IMG/VR virus record: IMGVR_UViG_3300025853_000140
Coordinates: 1 to 49,408 of that record
Reading direction: 5' to 3' (one strand)
DNA from: a virus
Length of the DNA: 49,408 nt
Made by a program: the position numbers and the translations under genes. Numbering within the stretch: the stretch's first letter is position 1; each line of letters starts with the position of its first letter. Shown here piece after piece: positions 7,753-15,796 of this stretch. The notes below the pieces were generated by a model that did no database searches, was not told where the DNA came from, and saw nothing but the letters and a program-made list of their open reading frames with translations.

Positions 7753-9450
7753 ATGGCAATTAAATTCGGAGATACTCTAGAGAATCAAAACTCAGCGTAT
7801 CCTATTGTTGATGCCTCAGGCAACAACCTAAAAGGTGTTATTTTTAGTACAGGCCTACCGGCAGCTGGCGACTTCCCTAACAAACGAGCTAATGGTGCTA
7901 TTCTGATTGATACTACTAATGACAAAGTCTATGTGTATCAAAACTCTGATTTAGAAAATTTGGCATGGTCAACAGCTTCAAACTGGGAGCAGATCGGAAA
8001 AGCAAGTGATGTATTTCAAACAAGTGATATTAATTACTCTATCGGCAGCAACACCTTCGGCACGCTGACTGGTAGTGGTACCATTACCGCATCTTCTGCA
8101 ACACCCAAGACTGCTTTGCAAATTATAAATGAAGTGCTGGTTTCTTACCAGGAACCCACCGGAGGCTTTGCAGGCACTGAGGGCAGCGTTGCTTATGATA
8201 CTACCACTCAAACTAAAAATCATACTGTAACATTCAATGTGACAAACTTGAATCAATCAGTTGTAGACGGCAATAACTACGCTATTAGTGAAATTAAGCT
8301 ATGGAGACGCCTAGGTTCTAACGCTTACTCAGAAGTAGCTAATGCTACATCTTCAGTAAATGATTTTAATACTGGAACATTTAGTGATTTAAATACAGCT
8401 GGAACTCCGACAGCAGAGACTTTCACATTTAATGACTCTTTTTCAGTACTATCTGGTAGTGCTGATTTCAACTACAAAGTTGAAATATACCCGTTAGACG
8501 GAAATGGGTCTGCAGCAACTACTGTCACAATAACTGGTACAGATGCTCAAAACGCTAGTGGTTATGTCAACTGCGCTGCTTATAATGCTCCACAACTTAC
8601 TTCAGACTCGTTTACTCGAGAAGATACCTCGTCTCACTTTGTAGCAGGATCATCTGGTAACCAAGGAACGGAAACAGCCGTTCGCAGGGAAAAGGGAAAT
8701 GTAGCTACAAAGCTGAACTTTAAGGTCCAGAACGATAGCTCCTTAGTGCCTATTACAAGCTTTGTTGTTAAGCGCAGCATTGATGGGGCAGCTGGGGTTG
8801 CTATTTATAGTGAAACTGGTTTATCAATTACAGGGACCTCATCTGAATATAAAATCTTTGACTCTATCTCAACTACTACAGGAAACATTACTGGGTTGAA
8901 CGATGTTCCAACAGGCTATACTGTAGTGACTTCAGCATTTCCAAGTGCAGATACAGATTGTGATACAGTTACGTACACAGTAGAGATTACAGATGATGAG
9001 ACAACCACTACTGATTCGCTTGCTACTGGTGAGATTAACTTTGAGTTCCCCGGTTTGATTGGGTATGGAACTACAGACTGCGACGGATTTGATTCAACCG
9101 ATAACTCTACTATGACCACCTTGCTGCATGCTATTAGAGACAATTCAGGGAATCGAGCGCAGTACGAAATCATCAGCACTGCTGATAACCTTTCCGGAGT
9201 AGACGCAGATTTTGGAGTTGTGGCATTGTCTACAACCGCCAGTCAATTTGTATACATCGGCCACCCTGCCGCTTTAGATACAATTGATACAATTAATGAC
9301 CCTGGAGGTACACCATCTTATGGCGCTTTTGGAAGTGCCCCAAGATCTACCACGGTACCATTTACAACTCATTACGGAGTAGCAGGAACTTATGAGTTTT
9401 ATGCTTCTAACTCAGCTGGATCGTTTAGTGGTAATTATACTATTAACTAA
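7753..9450 (+). CDS. Fibre/adhesin-type protein with MAIK...ENQN N-terminal module
   Basis: A 565-residue protein. Its first ~80 residues (MAIKFGDTLENQN, later NAILIDTTNDKVYVY-type strands and SNWEQIG) form a module repeated at the start of the protein at 12045, so it is probably the virion-attachment domain. A helix LQIINEVLVSYQEPTGGF follows near residues 118-135, and then long beta-rich, Thr/Ser/Asp-rich segments that look like two or three Ig-like domains to the C-terminus (GTYEFYASNSAGSFSGNYT). No enzymatic motif is seen. Binding to a host surface glycan or protein is inferred. It is separated by only three bases from the preceding fibre gene. Confidence 0.7.
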   Translation: MAIKFGDTLENQNSAYPIVDASGNNLKGVIFSTGLPAAGDFPNKRANGAILIDTTNDKVYVYQNSDLENLAWSTASNWEQIGKASDVFQTSDINYSIGSNTFGTLTGSGTITASSATPKTALQIINEVLVSYQEPTGGFAGTEGSVAYDTTTQTKNHTVTFNVTNLNQSVVDGNNYAISEIKLWRRLGSNAYSEVANATSSVNDFNTGTFSDLNTAGTPTAETFTFNDSFSVLSGSADFNYKVEIYPLDGNGSAATTVTITGTDAQNASGYVNCAAYNAPQLTSDSFTREDTSSHFVAGSSGNQGTETAVRREKGNVATKLNFKVQNDSSLVPITSFVVKRSIDGAAGVAIYSETGLSITGTSSEYKIFDSISTTTGNITGLNDVPTGYTVVTSAFPSADTDCDTVTYTVEITDDETTTTDSLATGEINFEFPGLIGYGTTDCDGFDSTDNSTMTTLLHAIRDNSGNRAQYEIISTADNLSGVDADFGVVALSTTASQFVYIGHPAALDTIDTINDPGGTPSYGAFGSAPRSTTVPFTTHYGVAGTYEFYASNSAGSFSGNYTIN

Positions 9451-9465
9451 TAATACCTAGAAACT

Positions 9466-11652
9466 ATGCCAATTGGATTTGCAGATCTACTACAAACAAA
9501 CTCTCAGTATGTTAACGGCCTGAACAAAGGCATCGTCAGTACAGATGATAGCTTTGGAGGTATTCGTAGTAAAATTGATGACTGGACAGATCTTCATCTG
9601 TCTACTAAAACTAACGACAACAACGTTACCTATTACACGTTCCAAGACGATGGAACGAATGCTGCCCCCGGCCAGTTCAAAGAGTACTCTACCATGTTCT
9701 ATGTCGCTGATGGACGAGCTTTGGTGGAAGATTCAAGTGCAGGTGCTAATTTTATTAGGCTTGATGGTAGTGGTAACTTTGTTTCATCTGGTGGTACAAA
9801 GTATGTAGTACCTTCAAGCGGTAGCGCAGAACCTGAGTTTTGGGTTTTAGATGATGCCACACAAACTGGAGGTTCCGGCATTGGAACAGATAAGCTTCCT
9901 AAGTTTACTATTACTGGTACACAAGGTAGTGATAGTTCTACAGCTATTCCAGCCGGTTACCAAAAACTGCGAGTACTAGCAAATGCAGCATCATCTGATG
10001 GAGCTGTTTCTCTTAGTGCTACTCTCGACTCTAACTTGCTGTCAAACACAGCAGGCGAGTTGGGTCTGGACACCCAGAACGCTAATATCGTTTTTGCTGG
10101 TCCTAGTAGTGGTGGTGCTGCGGCCCCATCTTTCCGTTCTTTAGTTTCAGCTGATATTCCTAACAACGCAGCGAATACTACTGGTACTGCTGCTGGGCTG
10201 ACAAACGCGGGTACCATTACGTTTACAGGAGATGTAATCGGAGGCACTACTCCAACATATACGAGCGGTGGTAACCTAAGTATTGCGATGACTATCCAGC
10301 CCAGTTCTGTGGGTCTGGGAGATTTGGTAGACATTGCAGATGAGCGCTTGCTTGGTAGAGTTGATAACGCGACTAGCTCAGTTGCTGAGTTGACTGCGAC
10401 GCAAGTGCGGACGATGCTTAACGTAGCAGACGGAGCAAACAATTATGCTCACCCAACATTTGACGGTGACGATATTGATGTAGATACAGGAGCATTAACT
10501 GGTGCTGAAGTAGTATCGGATATTGATATTAACATTACAACAGATACTAATGGTCACGTAACTGACGCAAATGGTACTATTGCTACTAGAACCCTCACCC
10601 TTAGTGACTTAGGGTATACAGGTGCTAGTGACGCTAATAATTATGTACACCCTGACCACACTGGTGATGTAACGTCTAGTGCAGATGGTGCTACTACAAT
10701 TGCGGATGAAGCAGTCACTTTGGCTAAAATGGCTCATATAGCTACTGCTAGCTTTTTGGGTAGAAATTCAGCTGGCACTAATGATGTAGAGGTTCTAAAC
10801 ATGACCACCGCTAAATCCATGTTGTCTGTAGACGACTTGGTTACTTTGAGCGGTGTCAGTGACGGAGCTATAAATCTAGGGGCATTTACTGCTAGCACTG
10901 TGCTTAGCAGTAGTACACTTACAATAAAAGGTGCACTGCAAGCTCTTGCTGATCAAGTAGACAGCAACTCAAGTAACAGTGGTACTACTAACCTTAGTGT
11001 TGGTACTAGCAATGCTACTTCGCTTATACTGAGCTCTAGCACCCAAGATAACAGTGGTGTAACTATCCCTGTGCACGCTGAGAACATAGCAGGTATCATA
11101 ACTGATGCTTCTCAGACTATTTATGGTGATAAGACGTTTAACGACAACGTAACGATCACTGGAAGTCTTACAGTTACAGATAGCACCAGCTACGTAAATA
11201 TACAGGAAGAGAATGTCTATATCAAAGACGCTCTCATTACTCTTGGTATTACTGATGCAGATGGGGATGGTACTGGTACAGTTGCAACTAGTGACGTAGG
11301 TATTGAGGCTTACGGTCAAGGTGTTTCTTCTACTTCTCCTACTCTTGTCTATGATATCTCTGCAGATTACTGGGCTATTGACAATAAGGATCATGCTAGT
11401 AGTGCTCTTACTAGAATTGCTAGAACATACAAGGAGCAGTACACTATCGCAGCAGGTGACGTAACTGCTGGTTATTTTGAGATAACACATAACTTAAACC
11501 ACGAGGACATCATAGTTCAGGTCAGAGACAACGCTACAGATCAAGGACTTGTGATATTCAAGTATCAGACAATGAATGCTCAAACAGTTCGCATTGCAAT
11601 CGGGAACGGAGTTACAGCAACCACCGTATTCAATGTAGTTATTGTAGGTTAA
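9466..11652 (+). CDS. Large tail/head fibre protein with repeats
   Basis: A 728-residue protein. The N-terminus (MPIGFADLLQTN) resembles the attachment module at 7753 and 12045. The shaft contains two copies of an LGR...(A/V)-E-L-x-T-x-x-(V/A)-R/K-x-ML unit, near residues 290-315 and 428-455, followed by Thr/Asp-rich strands (TGDVTSSADGATTIADEAVTLAKM). Residues near 600 carry a DADGDGTG segment that could bind calcium. The final ~80 residues (AGDVTAGYFEITHNLNHEDIIVQVRD to the VVIVG end) look like a common fibre-tip domain of marine phages. It probably forms trimers in the virion. Receptor binding is inferred and the receptor is unknown. Confidence 0.78.
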   Translation: MPIGFADLLQTNSQYVNGLNKGIVSTDDSFGGIRSKIDDWTDLHLSTKTNDNNVTYYTFQDDGTNAAPGQFKEYSTMFYVADGRALVEDSSAGANFIRLDGSGNFVSSGGTKYVVPSSGSAEPEFWVLDDATQTGGSGIGTDKLPKFTITGTQGSDSSTAIPAGYQKLRVLANAASSDGAVSLSATLDSNLLSNTAGELGLDTQNANIVFAGPSSGGAAAPSFRSLVSADIPNNAANTTGTAAGLTNAGTITFTGDVIGGTTPTYTSGGNLSIAMTIQPSSVGLGDLVDIADERLLGRVDNATSSVAELTATQVRTMLNVADGANNYAHPTFDGDDIDVDTGALTGAEVVSDIDINITTDTNGHVTDANGTIATRTLTLSDLGYTGASDANNYVHPDHTGDVTSSADGATTIADEAVTLAKMAHIATASFLGRNSAGTNDVEVLNMTTAKSMLSVDDLVTLSGVSDGAINLGAFTASTVLSSSTLTIKGALQALADQVDSNSSNSGTTNLSVGTSNATSLILSSSTQDNSGVTIPVHAENIAGIITDASQTIYGDKTFNDNVTITGSLTVTDSTSYVNIQEENVYIKDALITLGITDADGDGTGTVATSDVGIEAYGQGVSSTSPTLVYDISADYWAIDNKDHASSALTRIARTYKEQYTIAAGDVTAGYFEITHNLNHEDIIVQVRDNATDQGLVIFKYQTMNAQTVRIAIGNGVTATTVFNVVIVG

Positions 11653-11680
11653 TGTATCTTGCAAACCAAACCCAAACATC

Positions 11681-12064
11681 ATGTTACTCAAAGAATGTAT
11701 CAACGTGTACAAAGCATTTCAACAGATCAGTCAGAACACACTGCCTCTGAAGACGAGTTGGAACATTGCTCAAAATCTTTCTAAGCTGCAGCCTCTTGTA
11801 GAGTCATTCGAAGAACATCGGAAGTCCTATATAGACCAGCTAAGAGAAAAAGCTACACTTGACAGCAAAGGAGAACCTGAAGTAAGTGACGAAGCTGCTG
11901 CTTTGTTCGAGTCACAGGTTAAAGAACTTCTTGAAGAAGACCAGAAGGTTAGACTCAAGAAAGTTGAGCTCATCGACGACGGACAGTTGTCCATTGCACC
12001 GAACATTCTGATGGCAGCTATGGACTATCTAACCCTAAAGAGCGATGGCAATCAAACTAGCTGA
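11681..12064 (+). CDS. Small helical protein, paralogue of the 1396 gene (DUF1617-like)
   Basis: A 127-residue charged helical protein. It opens MLLKECINVYKAFQQIS, has a long central helix with YIDQLREKATLD, and a Glu-rich coiled coil near residues 65-95. A typical last segment DDGQLSIAPNILMAAMDYL follows. The position of the N-x-Y-K motif, the following N-x-x-x-L helix and the final hydrophobic segment parallel the 134-residue protein at 1396-1800. The D-SKGEPEVSDE region also resembles DUF1617-type sequences. It follows a fibre gene exactly as the 1396 gene does, suggesting a fibre-linked assembly role. The final 20 bases overlap the next fibre gene. Confidence 0.68.
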   Translation: MLLKECINVYKAFQQISQNTLPLKTSWNIAQNLSKLQPLVESFEEHRKSYIDQLREKATLDSKGEPEVSDEAAALFESQVKELLEEDQKVRLKKVELIDDGQLSIAPNILMAAMDYLTLKSDGNQTS

Positions 12065-13598
12065 TGTAATAGAGAATCAAAATACCGACTATCCTGTCCT
12101 GGATAGCTCTATTGACGCTACGTCTGGAGGCGGTATTAGAGGTTTTGGAATATTTAGAAATATTACAGGGCGCAACGGAGTACCAGAAAATAAAAGGTGC
12201 TATGGTTATGTTGCTGTAGTTTTATATGCAACTAGCAACGGAGAGGTTTCGCCAACGCATTCTAACATCGACCTTAATAATAGCCCGACCAGTTCTCAAT
12301 TAGAGTACGATGTAAATAATGATGGGACGTATTCTCCAGCAGACACGACGATAATTGCTGGTAGAGAAAACCAAATCATAACCCCCTTATCATGGTTTGG
12401 GTTTAATACTTCCACTAGAGTATACGTATACAAGACCTATCCCCATGGATTAGATGTGAATAGTGACGGCGCGGGTGCGGTACTCACTTCCTCAGGTGGA
12501 AATACTGTCAATGTGAGCGTTACAGATGAGGATCCTACGGCTGCAATTTCAAACATAGATTGGACAAATGCTGCTAATTGGACAGAGATTGGATTGGCAG
12601 GCAATTCATACACAAGAGTAGATATCGACGATCTCATCAGCGACGCAAATAACTATCGGCTAACAGTAAATAATATATCGAGCAATAACCTTACTGCATT
12701 AAGCGTCAATGACCTAATGGGCTGGATACTTCAGTCAATGATTGAGGCAGTAACAGCAGCAGGTTTAGGAACAGTGACTACGTATACAAATCCAGATACT
12801 GGACTTGTAGGCGATTTTAATGGTGATGGACTGGTAGGATCGGCAGATTTGATAATCTTCCTCCAGAATTTTGGTAGTACTATTCAAAGCGATGCTGCGC
12901 AGTTTGACGATTCTTCATATGTAATAAGTGGGTCAAGTCTAATGGATGCTAATGCCGTGAGCTATTTGATTCAGCAGGCATTGGGTGGAGATGCTTGGTC
13001 AGGCGCTCCTAATGCTTCTGAGCTGCAAAATGGGGGTACTGATTACCAATCAGGCTTTTTCTTCTCAGCAGCTCAAGGCTCTCCATTAGTGGGTGCCTGG
13101 GATGTTTTTGAGAGTATTGGTAGTACGCCTTCTAACAGAAGTTTTTTTGGTTTTGAACAATCCACAGATGCAAACGCCCCGTCTTTTCAAGATGCCGCCG
13201 CAAAAATCCGACTTACTGAATGTGCTGTTGTAGGATGGGGCAGATTTATAGCCGATTCACATAACATAGGCATAGTATTTAGAATTCGCTTGAAGAATTC
13301 ATCAGGTACAGTATTGCAAACCAAGTATCATCACTGGTCACATCAGTTTTTAAATACTACATCTGTAGCTGGATCTACAGCAGACGCATTTTCTGTCATG
13401 CCGGGCAATGGACCATTAATGTTAGTAGATTTTAGTGACCAATCTAGTTTTGGGGCTACAGATCCCGGAGTAGCTCCCAACCAAGTTCCGGATGTTACTA
13501 GGATAGAGATAGAGTTCGACTACTATGTCCCAGATCCTTTTGGTGGGGTCTTTTATAGTCTTAGCCTTGCGCCAACAGTTACTTGTTCTAATCTGTGA
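12045..13598 (+). CDS. Fibre/adhesin-type protein with two dockerin-like calcium loops
   Basis: A 517-residue protein. The N-terminal module MAIKLADVIENQN matches that of the 7753 protein and is the probable attachment domain, here with an insertion. Two 12-residue loops have dockerin/EF-hand-type ligand spacing: D89-x-N91-x-D93-G...S97...D100, and D257-x-N259-x-D261-G...D268. The second is followed by the typical hydrophobic helix LIIFLQNFG. The C-terminal ~190 residues look like a beta-sandwich (lectin-like) domain with VGWGRFIADSHNIGIVFRIRL and ending in SLAPTVTCSNL. Host-surface binding is inferred. It overlaps the small helical gene upstream by 20 bases and the next gene by one (TGATG). 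Confidence 0.72.
   Translation: MAIKLADVIENQNTDYPVLDSSIDATSGGGIRGFGIFRNITGRNGVPENKRCYGYVAVVLYATSNGEVSPTHSNIDLNNSPTSSQLEYDVNNDGTYSPADTTIIAGRENQIITPLSWFGFNTSTRVYVYKTYPHGLDVNSDGAGAVLTSSGGNTVNVSVTDEDPTAAISNIDWTNAANWTEIGLAGNSYTRVDIDDLISDANNYRLTVNNISSNNLTALSVNDLMGWILQSMIEAVTAAGLGTVTTYTNPDTGLVGDFNGDGLVGSADLIIFLQNFGSTIQSDAAQFDDSSYVISGSSLMDANAVSYLIQQALGGDAWSGAPNASELQNGGTDYQSGFFFSAAQGSPLVGAWDVFESIGSTPSNRSFFGFEQSTDANAPSFQDAAAKIRLTECAVVGWGRFIADSHNIGIVFRIRLKNSSGTVLQTKYHHWSHQFLNTTSVAGSTADAFSVMPGNGPLMLVDFSDQSSFGATDPGVAPNQVPDVTRIEIEFDYYVPDPFGGVFYSLSLAPTVTCSNL
12309..12344 (+). other. Dockerin-like calcium loop 1 (within fibre gene)
   Basis: Residues 89-100 of the 12045 protein read D-V-N-N-D-G-T-Y-S-P-A-D. 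Side chains at loop positions 1, 3, 5, 9 and 12 (D, N, D, S, D) are those that bind calcium in type I dockerin repeats. The loop lies inside the N-terminal attachment region rather than in the tip. Confidence 0.55.
12813..12848 (+). other. Dockerin-like calcium loop 2 (within fibre gene)
   Basis: Residues 257-268 read D-F-N-G-D-G-L-V-G-S-A-D and are followed by L-I-I-F-L-Q-N-F-G. This is a near-textbook dockerin type I calcium loop plus the start of its helix. Position 9 is Gly rather than the usual Asn or Ser. Confidence 0.65.
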
Positions 13599-14785
13599 TG
13601 GATAGTATTAAAGTATATATTAAGAATGGTCTTGTGCTAATTAAGCCAAGCGCTGGGAATCCATTCGTCTATGAAGCGGGGGATATCCTGACTGCGTCAA
13701 ATAATAGCACTCTGGCTGCCGGAGTAGATATTACGGACGACACAACGTCAAAAGTATTCCTTTCAGGAATAGACTATCGCCGAATATTCGATGAGTCAGG
13801 GACTGTATTAGCTGCAAGTCGAAGTGCAACAGTAACTGCACTAAATACTATTTTTCAGCAAAGGGTATTAGATGACTTTATAGTAAAAGATGAAACTTCT
13901 GAGCTTACCGGTACTACAAAAATCCGACACAAAGAGGGCACAGGAGGAGCAGACCGAGATGAAGGTGGTACACTAGAGCTAGATTTACACAGTGCATCTA
14001 TTGGACTGTACGGCAGCTACCTAAAGATTACTGAAGACGATCTGAATAATACATCCGGTAAGAACTCTGCATATGGTAGGTTGCAGGTGTATCTTGAAAA
14101 TACAGGTACACCAATTGAGGTGCTGGACATGCAGATGACAAATCTGGTATCTGCCCCAATAGTAGACTTAAACACCAGCTCCTTAGATGTGTCTGGAGAT
14201 GTTACATTCTCTACTGTATCAGGTACTGTAACCTTTAGTGGTGATACTAGCGGTATAGCTTATGGGGATATTACAGGTACACCTACTATACCTACTAATG
14301 TATCAGACCTGACCAATGACTCTGGGTTTATTACGTCAGCCAATGAGCTAGATGGAATTTATTTGGAGGTGTTTACTCGCTCCTCTTCGTACGGAAGTGG
14401 CTCATACGAAGGACAAATAGTGAAGTATGGAAATAACACGAACCTGAGTGCAGGCAAGGCGTATGTACTTTCAAATGACGGTGGAAGCCCAATAGCAAAC
14501 GCTACGTGGATTGAAGCAGATGCTGATTTGGAAGCGTCAACGAAGGGTTTGTTTGGAATAGCTCTTGGATCTAGCGCGACTAGTGATGGCCTTTTGGTCA
14601 GGGGTATACGTGGTCAAAACACAAGTGCAAACCCTGGAGACTTAATGTATATAAGTACAAGCTCTGGCCTTATAACTAGTGCAATACCACAAACACAAGG
14701 AGATTTCGTAAGGGTTATCGGTTACGCTTTGTCTTCTACCCTGTTGTACGTAGATCCTTCACCAGACTATATCGAGCTTGCGTAA
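13598..14785 (+). CDS. Fibre-type structural protein with C-terminal AGDP-like beta domain
   Basis: A 395-residue protein starting at the ATG at 13598, which forms a TGATG overlap with the previous stop; a GTG one codon upstream is less likely. The N-terminal ~120 residues are a mixed domain (VYIKNGLVLIKPSAGN). The middle has fibre-style repeats (DVTFSTVSGTVTFSGDTSG, then DLTNDSGFITSANELDG, a motif frequent in phage tail fibres). The C-terminal ~130 residues (GQIVKYGNNTNLSAGKAYVLS..., NPGDLMYIS..., VRVIGYAL) belong to the same beta-domain type as residues 169-279 of the 5851 protein. A virion fibre role is inferred. It ends in TAATG coupled to the next gene. Confidence 0.72.
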   Translation: MDSIKVYIKNGLVLIKPSAGNPFVYEAGDILTASNNSTLAAGVDITDDTTSKVFLSGIDYRRIFDESGTVLAASRSATVTALNTIFQQRVLDDFIVKDETSELTGTTKIRHKEGTGGADRDEGGTLELDLHSASIGLYGSYLKITEDDLNNTSGKNSAYGRLQVYLENTGTPIEVLDMQMTNLVSAPIVDLNTSSLDVSGDVTFSTVSGTVTFSGDTSGIAYGDITGTPTIPTNVSDLTNDSGFITSANELDGIYLEVFTRSSSYGSGSYEGQIVKYGNNTNLSAGKAYVLSNDGGSPIANATWIEADADLEASTKGLFGIALGSSATSDGLLVRGIRGQNTSANPGDLMYISTSSGLITSAIPQTQGDFVRVIGYALSSTLLYVDPSPDYIELA

Positions 14786-15015
14786 TGTCATTCATTCGAG
14801 CAACATACAATTCTGGTACAGTTCAATCTCAAGATACCTCTACTGAACTAGCTACAAATCAAGATAAATATTGGGCAACTGAAGAAGGAGTTTCAGATAC
14901 CATAGGAGTATGGGATGATGTAAATAGAAGATTTATACCGGACGGCTGGTATGATGAAACTACAGGGTGGTTATGGCCCGTAGATTTGCAATGGGATTAT
15001 GATAAAACTCAATAA
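14785..15015 (+). CDS. Small Trp/Asp-rich protein of the fibre cluster, function unknown
   Basis: A 76-residue acidic protein with many aromatic residues (six Trp, mostly in the second half) in segments such as YWATEEG, GVWDDVNRRFIPDGWY and GWLWPVDLQW. There is no membrane helix or signal peptide. It is coupled to the fibre gene upstream by TAATG and lies between fibre genes, so it may be a fibre cap or chaperone. That is context-only inference. Confidence 0.55.
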   Translation: MSFIRATYNSGTVQSQDTSTELATNQDKYWATEEGVSDTIGVWDDVNRRFIPDGWYDETTGWLWPVDLQWDYDKTQ

Positions 15016-15024
15016 TACCTACCT

Positions 15025-15747
15025 ATGGCTGACACAGGAATAATAGGACCTTTAGCAAACGCCGCAGTAGGCACAGGACTTGGCGATGGAATCAATTATG
15101 GAGCTTGGTCGTTCCCTCTAAGATTACATAGAACTGCGACAAATGCTAATGCTGCGGTTGTAACAACAGCTAATAAAGGCACTCGTTGGTACAATTGCTT
15201 TGATAACAACCAAATTCCTGCAGGCGCAACTATTACTGGAGTAGAGATTGTAGCAACAACAGATTTTGATGGGTCAGGTAATTCAAACATAGGTACCTTC
15301 GGTTCAACAGGAGCAACAGAAAGCATCACATTAAGAGCTTATCTTTATAACGGATCTAGCTATTCATCAGCACTAACATATGATGGATCTACCCGCGCAG
15401 GTATTACATATTCTGACAGTAATACGACAGCTACATTTTTAGGAGCTAATAGACGATACTTGGGTCTATCCACTTTAGGAACCCTGTTTGGGGGATCAAG
15501 TGATTTATCAGGTTTAACCTGGGATCCTGCAAACCAAGCTAGTTTTGGGTTTGCTTTTACTAGCACAGCAATAGTAAACACCCCAGTAGCTGGAGCTATT
15601 AGAGGTATTGGACTAAGAATAACTTACACTGAAGGTAGCTCAGGCCCAGCAGATGTAGCCGAAATTAATGGGGTTGCTGCAGCAGACATAGATAAGTTTA
15701 GCGGGGTAACCTTTAGTGACATAAGTAAAATCAATTCTATATCTTAA
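15025..15747 (+). CDS. Fibre/adhesin-type protein, lectin-like, with repeated SGV/NGV tail
   Basis: A 240-residue protein. The main part (residues ~10-205) is a beta-rich domain with segments such as PAGATITGVEIVA, ESITLRAYLYNGSSYSS and GAIRGIGLRITYTE, giving the impression of a jelly-roll or carbohydrate-binding fold. The last ~30 residues contain three short related units: VAEINGVAAADID, KFSGVTFSDIS and KINSIS. This type of tail recurs in marine-phage adhesion proteins. It closes the fibre cluster and is followed by the largest gap within the + strand operon, which holds a promoter-like element. Host binding is inferred. Confidence 0.68.
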   Translation: MADTGIIGPLANAAVGTGLGDGINYGAWSFPLRLHRTATNANAAVVTTANKGTRWYNCFDNNQIPAGATITGVEIVATTDFDGSGNSNIGTFGSTGATESITLRAYLYNGSSYSSALTYDGSTRAGITYSDSNTTATFLGANRRYLGLSTLGTLFGGSSDLSGLTWDPANQASFGFAFTSTAIVNTPVAGAIRGIGLRITYTEGSSGPADVAEINGVAAADIDKFSGVTFSDISKINSIS

Positions 15748-15754
15748 TGTTTAT

Positions 15755-15762
15755 TATATTTG
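15755..15762 (+). promoter_or_regulatory. Bacteroidota-type -7 promoter element (TATATTTG)
   Basis: In the 49-base gap between 15747 and 15797 the sequence TATATTTG matches the TAnnTTTG -7 consensus of Bacteroides/Flavobacterium primary promoters. It lies 34 bases before the ATG at 15797, leaving a short leader. No convincing TTG/TTTG -33 element is seen about 20 bases upstream, so this is a partial match. If real, it would drive the tail, cargo and giant protein genes separately from the fibre genes. Confidence 0.4.
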
Positions 15763-15796
15763 CAATAGCAAAGCCTCTCCATAAATCCTAACAATA

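Noticed and set aside
11653-11680. Promoter-like TATCTTG in the gap before the 11681 gene
   Set aside because: It lacks one T of TAnnTTTG and has no spaced -33 element, and the neighbours look like one operon.
5851-15747. Diversity-generating retroelement target in the fibre island
   Set aside because: No reverse transcriptase gene or template/variable repeat pair was seen in the window.
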